NCBI GenBank assembly: GCA_937995645.1
Contig: CALKJP010000168.1
Coordinates: 1 to 32,885, forward strand
From: an uncultured Bacteroidia bacterium
GTDB taxonomy: Bacteria > Bacteroidota > Bacteroidia > JACCXN01
Direction of reading: 5' to 3'
Length of the DNA stretch: 32,885 nt
The notes under the pieces: model-generated
Seen by the model: the letters and a program-made list of their open reading frames with translations, nothing else
The model's database searches: none
Told to the model about the DNA's origin: nothing
Shown here: one piece after another, positions 25,501-32,885 of the stretch
How the letters are laid out: each line of letters opens with the position of its first letter
Position numbering within the stretch: position 1 is the stretch's first letter
Made by a program: the position numbers and the translations under genes

Positions 25501-25997
25501 TGTTCCTTGGTTTGTCAATTTTTAATATGGAATTTGTAATTATGATGACAGGCATAGGTATTGTATCGCTGGCAGGCATAGTTGTAAACAATGCCATTGT
25601 GTTGATTGACTATACCGATTTGGTGCGTAAACGTAAACGCGATGAAAAGAAGATGGACGATGATGATATTTTGCCTCTTAATGAAGCAAAAGAAGCCATA
25701 GTGGAGGCCGGTAAAACACGATTGCGTCCTGTATTGCTTACAGCTATTACCACCGTATTAGGGTTGGTACCTTTAGCAACAGGAATGAACATAGACTTCT
25801 TTGGCTTGCTTGAAAATCTTAATCCCGACATCTATTTTGGAGGTGATAATGTAGCCTTTTGGGGTCCCATGTCGTGGACAGTAATTTTTGGTTTAACCTT
25901 TGCAACCTTCCTAACGCTGGTTGCGGTTCCGGCAATGTATTTAGTAACCGATAAAATAAATCGCAGAATTAGAAAATGGCAGGGTAAAACCTATTAA
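22566..25997 (+). CDS. RND family efflux transporter permease
   Basis: A 1,143-residue inner membrane proton-driven pump of the AcrB/HAE1 type. The first transmembrane helix (SVMIITLLIIFFGLGAYISM) is followed by the typical periplasmic start PKELFPELKMPTIYVRTVYP, the duplicated porter domains, and two blocks of transmembrane helices (LVLLFFIGLRNSMFVGIAIP in the first, ALITLILVSQFNSVIKPFII in the second). In helix 4 the motif is GMLVDNAIVVVEN, so the first proton-relay Asp (Asp414, equivalent to AcrB Asp407) is kept but the second is Asn415. In helix 10 Asn1008 replaces AcrB Lys940. Both changes are seen in some related pump clades. Substrates cannot be inferred; no heavy-metal signature was noted. 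It works with the two preceding genes. Confidence 0.94.
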   Translation: MSSNSQNKIQENDKGFLLTNWSLKNKTSVMIITLLIIFFGLGAYISMPKELFPELKMPTIYVRTVYPGNSPIDIENLITRPLEKQIKSVDGIKNLKSTSVQDNSAIFVEFNTDVDVEEALNDVKDAVDKAKKDLPSDLDMDPIVMDIDFSEFPIMNINLSGDYSLDDLKKYAEDLQEELENIDEIKRVDLKGALKREISIVVDLPRMEAMELSFNDIENAIKFENMTMSGGDILLGNNRRNIRIVGEFKNVSDIENIIVKHEMEKIVYLRDIAKVIDGYEEPKSFARLDGLPVVSLDVIKKSGENLLSATDKINLLIADFKKTRLPADLQVTITNDQSQNTRNQISNLENSIIMGVILVVLVLLFFIGLRNSMFVGIAIPLSMFMSFAILSFMGVSMNLVVLFSLILALGMLVDNAIVVVENVYRLYAEKGMSPLRAAWNGVGEIAVPIISSTATTLAAFFPLLFWKDLIGEFMKFLPMTLIIVLSASLFVALVVNPVFLSNYIKKEDAEYKPNLKKALKYAGIFVSLGILFLLMGKIAIGNLLFTFAVLTFINTYGLQPSSIWFQNNVLPRLENFYERTLRYWLNGKRPILLIAVYLPLLMIFSLALLGIRAPKVLFFPKNEPKYINVFVEAPIGTDITATDSIVKKIEKQIFELTKDDKDIISSIVSNVGEGSNDPNEGPSQGNTPNKARITISFVEFNKRKGKKTSDVMKLISENVKDYPGVRISVDKNREGPPVGKPINLEIIGEDFEKLLFITDDIQQLIDEENISGIEGLKIDLEVSKPEMIVSIDRDKARMFGVSTAQIGTAIRNALFGKEISKFKEGEEEYPIQLRLDNYYRYNIAALMNQKITFRDPTNGRISQVPISSVASFYNSNTFGAVKRKDLNRVITLSSNVLEGYNATEINNKLKEILASYPMPEGYTYKFTGEQEQQAKSMAFLTKALLIAIALITLILVSQFNSVIKPFIIMVSVFFSTIGVFLGLSIFNMEFVIMMTGIGIVSLAGIVVNNAIVLIDYTDLVRKRKRDEKKMDDDDILPLNEAKEAIVEAGKTRLRPVLLTAITTVLGLVPLATGMNIDFFGLLENLNPDIYFGGDNVAFWGPMSWTVIFGLTFATFLTLVAVPAMYLVTDKINRRIRKWQGKTY

Positions 25998-26019
25998 ATA
26001 GTTGTTTTTTTAAAAAAAA

Positions 26020-28014
26020 ATGGATTACATTCGCAGTATTATGAATAGCAAACCATTAATTTTTTTAGTCTCCTTACTGTTTTTTATAAACACTTCATCA
26101 GCACAAAATGAAAGCGAATTTGAAGCAATAAAGAAAAAAATTCAGATTAGCACCTATTACGACTCTGCCCAAGTGTTTCAATTGGGCCAAAAAGCTATTG
26201 AAATTGCCCGAAAAGAAAACTCGCTTTCAAAAGAAGCTGAAATTTTACAGTATTATGGTAACTATTTTTATTTTTCACAAAAGAAAAATAAATCCAAAGA
26301 ATGGTATAAAAAAGCTTTGGATTTAGCTATAAAAGATAAAAATAAAACACTTCAAAATTCAATTAAAATTCGATTAGCATATATTGCCAAAGACGAAGGA
26401 GATGACCAAATTGCAGAATCGCTTTTTAAACAAATTGCTGAAGAATCAGAACAAAGAAAAGATTACATAAATCAACTAGAATGTATAAACGGATTAGGTT
26501 TATTGTATGAAGGAAAAGGTTTATCAAGCGATGCCTTAAATTATTATATAAAAGGATTAAAATTAGCTCAACAAACCAATAACAAACGACAAGAAGCAAT
26601 AATACTTAATAATTTAGGACTGATATATTTAAGAGAAGGTAAAAGAAAAAAAGCAATAGATGAATTTGAAAGAGCACTTAAAATAGCAGAACAAGAAAAA
26701 GAATATCGCTTAGCTATCAATCTGCTTATAAACATTGGGCTCTTATATATGGATGAAAACAATCAAAACAAAGCCCTCGAACACTATAAAAAATCACTGG
26801 GATATGCTAAGCAATTAGGCTTTCCAACAGCAATTGGCGTATCATTTTTAAATCTTGGAAGTGCATACTACAATATGAACGATTTTAAAAATGCTTTAGT
26901 TTATTACGATTCAGCCCTTTTTGTGTTTCAAAAAAGCAATATTTATGATTTTGTTTCTAAAGCAATATTAACAAAAGCAAGGGGTTATTTAGCTCAAAAG
27001 CAATATGCTGAAGCAGAAAAATTTGCAAAAGAAGGACATGAAGTAGCTGGCAAAAACAATGTTGTAGAAGATGTAATTCTTGCAGAAAGTATTCTTTCTG
27101 CAATTTATGAAGAAACAAATAATTACAAAAAGGCCTTAGAGCATTTAAAAAATTATTATCATTTACGTGACAGCGTAGAAGCATTAAAAAATAAAAAAGA
27201 CTTGGCCGAATTAGAAATCCGATACGATGTTGAGAAAAAAGAAAATGCCTTAATGAAAGAAAAAAACAGAGCAGCAGAATTAGAAAAAGAAAATTTAAAA
27301 CGTCAAAGCAGAATTCGTATAATATTAGGAACATCAGCATTTTTACTTTTATTGGTTGGAGGAGGGCTTTATGTAAGACATGTTCGAATTACTCGTAAAC
27401 AACAACAAGAATTTTCTTCGAAACTTATCGAAAATGTTGAAAAAGAACGAAGTCGCATATCAAAAGATTTGCATGATGATATAGGACAATCATTATCTGT
27501 AATAAAATCAAAAGTACATTTGTTTAATCAAGGCCAAATTCAAAATTTAGAAGGCTTAGAAGAAGCTATAGGAGATATAATTGAACAAACACGTCAGATT
27601 TCAAGAAATCTGTATCCTTCCTTTTTAGAAAAAATAGGATTAACACGTTCTGTAGCAAATATGCTCGATAAAGTTCAACGGGATACCAATATCGTATGCA
27701 GTTTTGAAATATGTGAAGAAACAGAATCCTTAGATCTTGAAAAGAAAACACATCTATATAGAATTATACAAGAATGTATAAACAACACCTTAAAACATTC
27801 TAATGCCACTGCACTCAAAATTGCTATCAAAAAAGAAAATGATTTGTTAAAATTAACATATCAAGATAATGGGAAAGGAATAAGCAAAAATGAATTTTCT
27901 AATGGTATGGGCTTTATGTCAATTCGAGAAAGAGTGCGTATAATCAATGGTATTTTAAGTTTTGACGATAAAAGCGATAAAGGCTTTAAACTTACATTAA
28001 AATTAGAACTATAA
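26020..28014 (+). CDS. TPR-containing sensor histidine kinase (HisKA_3 type)
   Basis: A 664-residue membrane kinase. A signal peptide (KPLIFLVSLLFFINTSSAQ) exports an N-terminal sensor region of tandem TPR repeats, residues about 70-390 (for example EAIILNNLGLIYLREGKRKK), followed by a coiled coil, a transmembrane helix near 433-452 (ILGTSAFLLLLVGGGLYV), the HisKA_3 dimerisation helix with phospho-accepting His485 in RISKDLHDDIGQSLS, and a HATPase_c domain with RIIQECINNTLKH, DNGKGI and GMGFMSIRERV. The paired response regulator follows 46 bp later. A second ATG at 26041 gives a shorter, more standard signal peptide and may be the true start. The signal sensed is unknown. It starts 22 bp after the RND pump gene, so read-through from that operon is possible. 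Confidence 0.93.
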   Translation: MDYIRSIMNSKPLIFLVSLLFFINTSSAQNESEFEAIKKKIQISTYYDSAQVFQLGQKAIEIARKENSLSKEAEILQYYGNYFYFSQKKNKSKEWYKKALDLAIKDKNKTLQNSIKIRLAYIAKDEGDDQIAESLFKQIAEESEQRKDYINQLECINGLGLLYEGKGLSSDALNYYIKGLKLAQQTNNKRQEAIILNNLGLIYLREGKRKKAIDEFERALKIAEQEKEYRLAINLLINIGLLYMDENNQNKALEHYKKSLGYAKQLGFPTAIGVSFLNLGSAYYNMNDFKNALVYYDSALFVFQKSNIYDFVSKAILTKARGYLAQKQYAEAEKFAKEGHEVAGKNNVVEDVILAESILSAIYEETNNYKKALEHLKNYYHLRDSVEALKNKKDLAELEIRYDVEKKENALMKEKNRAAELEKENLKRQSRIRIILGTSAFLLLLVGGGLYVRHVRITRKQQQEFSSKLIENVEKERSRISKDLHDDIGQSLSVIKSKVHLFNQGQIQNLEGLEEAIGDIIEQTRQISRNLYPSFLEKIGLTRSVANMLDKVQRDTNIVCSFEICEETESLDLEKKTHLYRIIQECINNTLKHSNATALKIAIKKENDLLKLTYQDNGKGISKNEFSNGMGFMSIRERVRIINGILSFDDKSDKGFKLTLKLEL

Positions 28015-28060
28015 GAAACACTCAGAAATAAAATACCTGTTTTGAATTTAATTATAAATT

Positions 28061-28714
28061 ATGCAAATAATTATTGCAGACGATCACCCGGTGTTTAGAA
28101 AAGGTTTGGCTTTTATTCTCGATTCTGCATTTGAAAATTTGCAATTAACAGAATGCGAAAACGGAGATCAGGCATATACTGTTATAAAAAAAATGCAACC
28201 GCAAATAGCCATTCTTGATATTGATATGCCAAAAAAAAACGGTTTAGAAGTTTGTAAACAATTAAACGAAGAGAATATACCCACCGCAATTATCATCCTC
28301 ACCATGTATAAAGAAGAGGAGATCTTAAAAAAAGCACTTCTCTACGGAGCCAAAGGTTACATTGTAAAAGATAATTCTGCAAACGAAATCGAAAAATGTA
28401 TAGATGAAGTATTAAATGGCCAAATTTATATAGGAAGGGGTATAAGTTTCTTTACACATCAAATAGATAAAGAACTAAATCAATTAAGAGAAACCTTACA
28501 ATCTCTTACCCAAGTAGAATTAAAAACATTGAAATTGGTTAGCAAGCGCTTGTCAAGTAAAGAAATTGCCGAACTATTATTTGTTTCAGTAAAAACAGTA
28601 GAAAATTATCGCTCACGCATCTGTAAAAAATTAGGCCTTGATGCTCGCAATAACAGCCTTTTGCATTGGGTAATTGAAAATAAAGAGTTGCTAGATTCAA
28701 TTAAAGAGTTGTAA
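28061..28714 (+). CDS. NarL/LuxR-type response regulator
   Basis: A 217-residue two-component response regulator. The receiver domain begins MQIIIADDHPVFRKGLAFIL, with the acidic pair at positions 7-8, the phosphorylated Asp53 in ILDIDMPKKNG, the switch Thr in IILTMYKEE, and Lys in AKGYIVKD. The C-terminal LuxR helix-turn-helix is TQVELKTLKLVSKRLSSKEI then AELLFVSVKTVENYRSRICK. It directly follows the TPR sensor kinase and is its evident partner. No clear terminator is seen after it. Target genes cannot be told, although the adjacent RND operon and the downstream adhesin are candidates. Confidence 0.94.
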   Translation: MQIIIADDHPVFRKGLAFILDSAFENLQLTECENGDQAYTVIKKMQPQIAILDIDMPKKNGLEVCKQLNEENIPTAIIILTMYKEEEILKKALLYGAKGYIVKDNSANEIEKCIDEVLNGQIYIGRGISFFTHQIDKELNQLRETLQSLTQVELKTLKLVSKRLSSKEIAELLFVSVKTVENYRSRICKKLGLDARNNSLLHWVIENKELLDSIKEL

Positions 28715-28811
28715 TATGAAAATTTAATAATTTTTTGATATCTGCTTTTTATTAACTGTTTCTTCAGTTTTAAGCATACGTTCTATCCCATTTGTTTTGC
28801 AAAAAAAAATT

Positions 28812-28826
28812 GAGGGGGCAGCCCTC
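28812..28826 (-). terminator. Hairpin with T tract on the minus strand
   Basis: GAGGG and CCCTC flank a 5-nt loop. On the minus strand the hairpin is followed by ATTTTTTTTT, the layout of an intrinsic terminator. On the plus strand no T run follows. No minus-strand gene is visible to its right except across the adhesin gene, so its role is unclear; it might stop antisense transcription. Confidence 0.35.
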
Positions 28827-28849
28827 TATTATATTACTTGATTTTTCGA

Positions 28850-28857
28850 TAAATTTG
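28850..28857 (+). promoter_or_regulatory. Putative -7 promoter element (TAAATTTG) of the adhesin gene
   Basis: TAAATTTG matches TAnnTTTG and lies 27 nt before the ATG at 28885, a spacing typical for a short leader. A standard -33 element was not found at the expected distance. Confidence 0.45.
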
Positions 28858-28884
28858 TATATAAAACTCCAAAACCAAATCCGT

Positions 28885-31800
28885 ATGAAAAAGCTAAGAT
28901 TTTTATTGGCATTATTCCTATTTGTAGCTTTTATTACAGCAAGCGCACAAACTACATTTAGAATAAATTATGATGTGGCTTTGTTTGATTTACCCGTAAA
29001 TGCTACAGAGGCCTTAACTGCCGATAATTATATATTCTCCGGATTTCACTCAAACTTTATCCCTTTTGTTTCTTCATTAAGTCAAATAGATGGTAGTGGG
29101 AACTTGATGTGGGCTAAGCGCTATTCCGATGCCAGCTTAAGTTTTATGTTTGGCGATTTTAAAAAAGATGCCGCCTTAAACAGGTATTATGTGTGTGGGG
29201 GAAGCGATAGTGGTCCTGCATTTTTATTTTTTGTTGACGCAAACGGAAATTTTATTAGTGGACGAAGATTTTCCATTGCTCAAGCCGATGGTGCTTTTTT
29301 TAATAAAGTTATAAAAACTAATGACGGAGGCTATTTATGTGTTGGTTATGTAATAGGTTATGATCCCGATGGAGCAGGTCCCGAAGTAAAATTTTCTCCT
29401 GTAACCAATAACGATCCAAGTTGTAGCGGTCCGGCAACAGAAGTAATATCTTCTCCCTTAATCGTAAAATTTGATGCAAGTGGATTGCACCAATGGCATA
29501 GGGTTTTCAGATATTATGTAACCTCAGCTACTCCCGCAAATAGAATATACAACGATGCAAGCTTCGTAGATGTAGTTGAAGTTACAGACGGCTATATTGC
29601 AATCGGTAACTACAAAGTAAACAATGTGTTTTCAACTTTTGATAGCGATTGTGAAGATACAACTCCAACCGATGCAATGTTTTTAAAAACTGATTTTGCA
29701 GGTAATATTTTATGGCACCGTCAAATTGATAATCCATCAAACAGCACCTCTCAATCAAGTAAAAGTTTAGCATCAGCATCTAAAACAGCCGCAGGATTGC
29801 CCATATTTTCCGGCACAGATAATGCCGGTGGTACCACACGACCATGTATATTACTTAGATTACCATCCTCTGGAGCCACATGGTCAAATCCTACCTGGAT
29901 AAGAAGAGTAGGAGGAGGTATGTTAGTTCCTTTATTAGGCCCTTATTTTCCTTTGATACCTAATAGAATTTTTGAAACCAGTGATGGTCAATATGCTGTT
30001 TGGGCTAATTATTTACCTTTTCCTTCCTTTGGTAATTTATTATTTAAAATTAACCCCTCTAACAATGCTATAGCATGGTCAAGGCAACACACATTTAATT
30101 TTGCATCTATTTTACCTTATGGCGAACAGGTGTCTGATGGAGGATATATTGGTCTTTCATATAATTTATCCGGAACCGGACATGATTTACATTTTATAAA
30201 AACAGATGTAAACGGGAATGCACCAACTGCTTGTGCTGCTACCAACGTAAATCTTACAACCGATGGGCCTTCATATACTTATGGTACACCAATATATAAC
30301 AGTTGGAATTCTAATACTGTAACCAATACTACCATTACTCCTGTAGTAACTAACATTACTCCTGCATCAGCAGTACAATGTATTCAAACAGTTTGTATTC
30401 CACCACCAGCCCCAACCACAGTTTCAGCCACCCCCAATCCAATTTGTGCCGGCAGTTCTACTACAATTACCGCAAGTGGTGGAGGCCCAGGAAACAATTA
30501 CAATGTTTATACCGCTGCCACTGGTGGTACTAATTTAGGAGCTACTCCATTAACCGTTTCTCCCGGTTCAACAACCACCTATTATGTAGAAACCGTATCA
30601 GGGTCTGACCCAACTTGTGTAAGTACTACACGAACCGCCATTACAGTTAATGTTACCCCCTTAAATACTGTTACAGGTCCAGAATCTGCAACGGTTTGTG
30701 TAAATGTTCCTATGTCTAACATTACGCATACTACCACCGGAGCAACAGGAATTGGAACACCAAGCGGTTTACCTCCGGGAGTTACTGCATCGTGGAACTC
30801 TAATACCATTACCATAAGTGGTACTCCAACTTTAACTGGCACTTATAATTATACCATCCCATTAACCGGGGGGTGTGGTAATGTTGATGCAACCGGAACC
30901 ATTACGGTAATTTCCAACAATACGGTTACAGGTCCTGTTTCTGAAACTGTTTGTGTGAACGAAGCAATTTCACCCGCAATTACCCATACAACAGGTGGAG
31001 CAACAGGAATTGGAACACCAAGCGGTTTACCTTCGGGGGTTACTGCATCATGGAATGCTAATACTATAACTATTAGTGGTACACCTACTACTACAGGAAC
31101 ATTTAATTATACCATTCCATTAACAGGAGGTTGCGGAACAGTAAATGCAAGCGGAACAATTATAGTAAATCCTACAAATACCGTTACAGGGCCAGGTTCT
31201 GCAACGCTTTGTATAAATACAGCTTTATCGCCTAATATTACCCACACAACAACCGGAGCAACGGGAATTGGTACACCAAGCGGTTTGCCTGCGGGAGTAA
31301 CAGCAACATGGAATGCCAATACCATTAACATAAGCGGCACCCCAACCGTTGCAGGAACATTTAACTATACCATTCCATTAACAGGTGGTTGCGGTACTGT
31401 AAATGCAACGGGCACTATTACGGTAAATCCGGAAAATACAGTTGCAGGAACATCAAATGCAACCGTGTGTGTAAACACAGCCATATCACCCGCAATAACA
31501 TTAACTACAACAGGTGCTACCGGTATAGGAACCCCAAGTGGCTTACCTGCGGGAGTAACAGCAACATGGAGCGCCAATACTATTACCATAAGCGGTACTC
31601 CTACAACAACCGGAACATTTAACTATACCATTCCACTAACAGGAGGGTGTGGTACAGTAAATGCAACAGGTACGATTACTGTAAACCCTGAAAATACAGT
31701 TACAGGAACATCAAATGCAACCGTGTGTGTAAACACAGCCATATCACCTGCAATAACATTAACTACAACAGGTGCTACCGGTATAGGTACCCCAAGCGGC

Positions 31801-32885
31801 TTACCTGCGGGAGTAACAGCAACATGGAGCGCCAATACCATTACCATTAGCGGAACTCCTTCCGCAACCGGTACATATAATTATACCATTCCTTTAACAG
31901 GGGGATGCGGAATGGTTAATGCAACTGGAACTATTACCGTTATATCAAATAATACGGTTAGTGGACCTATATCGGCATCGGCTTGTGTTAACCAAACAAT
32001 AAATCCTGCTATTACACATACTACCGGAGGCGCTACCGGCATAGGTACGCCAAGCGGCTTACCTGCGGGAGTAACAGCAACATGGAATGCCAATACTATT
32101 ACCATAAGTGGGACACCAACTTCAACAGGTACATTTAACTATACCATTCCATTAACAGGTGGTTGCGGAACAGTAAATGCAACCGGAACTATTATAGTTA
32201 ATCCTGCTCCTTCTCCAGTAATTACTGGCGATTCCGTTATTTGTCAAGGACAAACAGCAAGCTTAACTACCGGAAGTTTCAGCTCTTACAACTGGAGTAA
32301 TGGAGGGGTTAATCAAAGTGTAACTGTTTCTCCTACAGCTACTACTACTTACTATGTAGCCGTAACCGATGCAAATGGATGTATTGGAATTGACAGTATA
32401 AATGTGGTGGTGAATCCTTTACCAAATATTGTAATATCAGGTAATACTACTATTTGTCAAGGGCAATCAACAACTCTTACAGCTACAGGAGGAGGAAGTT
32501 ATGTGTGGAATAATGGAAATACAAGTAGCTCAATAACCGTTTCACCGTCCACACCTGCTACATACAGTGTTGTTGTAACAACTAATGCAGGGTGTGTAGA
32601 TTCCGCAAGTGTTAACATTAGTGTTTTACAACAGCCCAATGCGCAGATTTCTGGAACCACAAGCATGTGTAGCGGTAAAGAGTATGTATTAACTGCAAGT
32701 GGCGGAGGAACTTATTTGTGGAATACCGGAGATACAACAAACATAATTAATGTTTCAACAACAGTTGATACTTCATTTGTTGTGATGGTATCTAATGGTT
32801 CATGTTCTTCTTATGATACATTATATGTTTCTGTATTGTCCAACCCAACAGCAAATGCCGGCACAGATGTAACTATTAATCAAAT
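28885..32885 (+). CDS. Secreted adhesin-like protein with Ig-like repeats (3' partial)
   Basis: The frame is open from the ATG at 28885 to the window end (1,333 codons); it is absent from the ORF track only because no stop is reached. A signal peptide ([20 protein letters not shown]) leads into a region of about 450 residues with recurring DGGY-type and KTDxxGN motifs ([32 protein letters not shown]), which resembles the propeller-like start of many Bacteroidota surface proteins. Then come a Ser/Thr-rich Ig-like unit, six repeats of 85-86 residues (from residue 594), and three different PKD/Ig-like units beginning near [25 protein letters not shown] and [12 protein letters not shown]. Each repeat carries two cysteines (VCVN and GGCG positions). 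Such proteins are usually exported by type IX secretion with a C-terminal sorting domain, which would lie beyond the window. Confidence 0.85.
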   Translation, partial: MKKLRFLLALFLFVAFITASAQTTFRINYDVALFDLPVNATEALTADNYIFSGFHSNFIPFVSSLSQIDGSGNLMWAKRYSDASLSFMFGDFKKDAALNRYYVCGGSDSGPAFLFFVDANGNFISGRRFSIAQADGAFFNKVIKTNDGGYLCVGYVIGYDPDGAGPEVKFSPVTNNDPSCSGPATEVISSPLIVKFDASGLHQWHRVFRYYVTSATPANRIYNDASFVDVVEVTDGYIAIGNYKVNNVFSTFDSDCEDTTPTDAMFLKTDFAGNILWHRQIDNPSNSTSQSSKSLASASKTAAGLPIFSGTDNAGGTTRPCILLRLPSSGATWSNPTWIRRVGGGMLVPLLGPYFPLIPNRIFETSDGQYAVWANYLPFPSFGNLLFKINPSNNAIAWSRQHTFNFASILPYGEQVSDGGYIGLSYNLSGTGHDLHFIKTDVNGNAPTACAATNVNLTTDGPSYTYGTPIYNSWNSNTVTNTTITPVVTNITPASAVQCIQTVCIPPPAPTTVSATPNPICAGSSTTITASGGGPGNNYNVYTAATGGTNLGATPLTVSPGSTTTYYVETVSGSDPTCVSTTRTAITVNVTPLNTVTGPESATVCVNVPMSNITHTTTGATGIGTPSGLPPGVTASWNSNTITISGTPTLTGTYNYTIPLTGGCGNVDATGTITVISNNTVTGPVSETVCVNEAISPAITHTTGGATGIGTPSGLPSGVTASWNANTITISGTPTTTGTFNYTIPLTGGCGTVNASGTIIVNPTNTVTGPGSATLCINTALSPNITHTTTGATGIGTPSGLPAGVTATWNANTINISGTPTVAGTFNYTIPLTGGCGTVNATGTITVNPENTVAGTSNATVCVNTAISPAITLTTTGATGIGTPSGLPAGVTATWSANTITISGTPTTTGTFNYTIPLTGGCGTVNATGTITVNPENTVTGTSNATVCVNTAISPAITLTTTGATGIGTPSGLPAGVTATWSANTITISGTPSATGTYNYTIPLTGGCGMVNATGTITVISNNTVSGPISASACVNQTINPAITHTTGGATGIGTPSGLPAGVTATWNANTITISGTPTSTGTFNYTIPLTGGCGTVNATGTIIVNPAPSPVITGDSVICQGQTASLTTGSFSSYNWSNGGVNQSVTVSPTATTTYYVAVTDANGCIGIDSINVVVNPLPNIVISGNTTICQGQSTTLTATGGGSYVWNNGNTSSSITVSPSTPATYSVVVTTNAGCVDSASVNISVLQQPNAQISGTTSMCSGKEYVLTASGGGTYLWNTGDTTNIINVSTTVDTSFVVMVSNGSCSSYDTLYVSVLSNPTANAGTDVTINQ
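30664..32208 (+). repeat. Six tandem 255/258-bp repeats coding Ig-like domains
   Basis: Units start at 30664, 30919, 31177, 31435, 31693 and 31951; the first is 255 bp, the other five 258 bp. All keep [21 protein letters not shown] and [10 protein letters not shown] at protein level. Copies 4 and 5 differ at only 7 of their first 168 bases, then diverge. The minus-strand ORFs of the track in this region are shadows of the repeat. Confidence 0.93.

Noticed and set aside
30582-32105. Five minus-strand ORFs of 74-86 residues ([22 protein letters not shown] and similar) spaced 258 bp apart
   Set aside because: They are the antisense shadow of the adhesin repeats; their spacing equals the repeat period and the plus-strand frame is open with a signal peptide and clear domain motifs.

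Overview
The window looks like a chromosomal segment of a low-GC member of the Bacteroidota. The evidence is a TAnnTTTG-type -7 promoter element upstream of several genes, almost no Shine-Dalgarno sequences (with one strong exception), a roughly 2,000-residue alpha-2-macroglobulin of the kind found in this phylum, a TPR-containing HisKA_3 sensor kinase, and a giant Ig-repeat surface protein of the type exported by type IX secretion. I cannot place it below phylum level. No tRNA, rRNA, CRISPR array, insertion sequence or phage module was seen.

Layout. (1) 1-7400: the end of a tail-fibre-like protein with a C-terminal S74 self-cleaving chaperone domain, a strong terminator, a very large alpha-2-macroglobulin with an intact CxEQ thioester motif, and a small Lys/Ala/Pro histone-H1-like protein containing a perfect 66-bp tandem duplication. 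(2) 7400-9100: a dipeptide epimerase of the enolase superfamily (minus strand) and a small unknown lipoprotein. (3) 9095-18660: a DNA-repair island. A tightly overlapping minus-strand operon runs DUF2461 - DUF429 - MBL-fold exonuclease - ATP-dependent DNA ligase - Lhr-Core-type DEXH helicase. The fourth member of the known ligase-associated repair set, the metallophosphoesterase PdeM, follows on the same strand, but an oppositely oriented Hsp20 gene sits between. Divergent from the operon, across only 43 bp, is an FeS-type photolyase followed by a DUF2452 protein. (4) 18659-19368: about 700 bp without an intact gene, holding what looks like a frameshifted gene remnant on the minus strand, a 20-bp palindrome and an intrinsic terminator. 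(5) 19369-25997: a TetR regulator, TolC-like outer membrane channel, lipoprotein adaptor and RND pump in one transcription unit. (6) 26020-28714: a TPR sensor histidine kinase with its NarL/LuxR-type response regulator. (7) 28885-end: a secreted adhesin-like protein that runs off the window. It has a propeller-like N-terminal part, six 86-residue Ig-like repeats and then three different PKD/Ig-like units.

The most notable part is the repair island. The four-component ligase/helicase/exonuclease/phosphoesterase set is a known family group, but here it is translationally coupled to two uncharacterised proteins, one of them a predicted RNase H-fold protein (DUF429), and shares a divergent intergenic region with a photolyase. 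This suggests a larger repair module than the four known parts. Other points worth checking are the terminator buried in the coding end of the convergent epimerase gene, the mosaic pattern of the adhesin repeats, and the possible leaderless TetR transcript.
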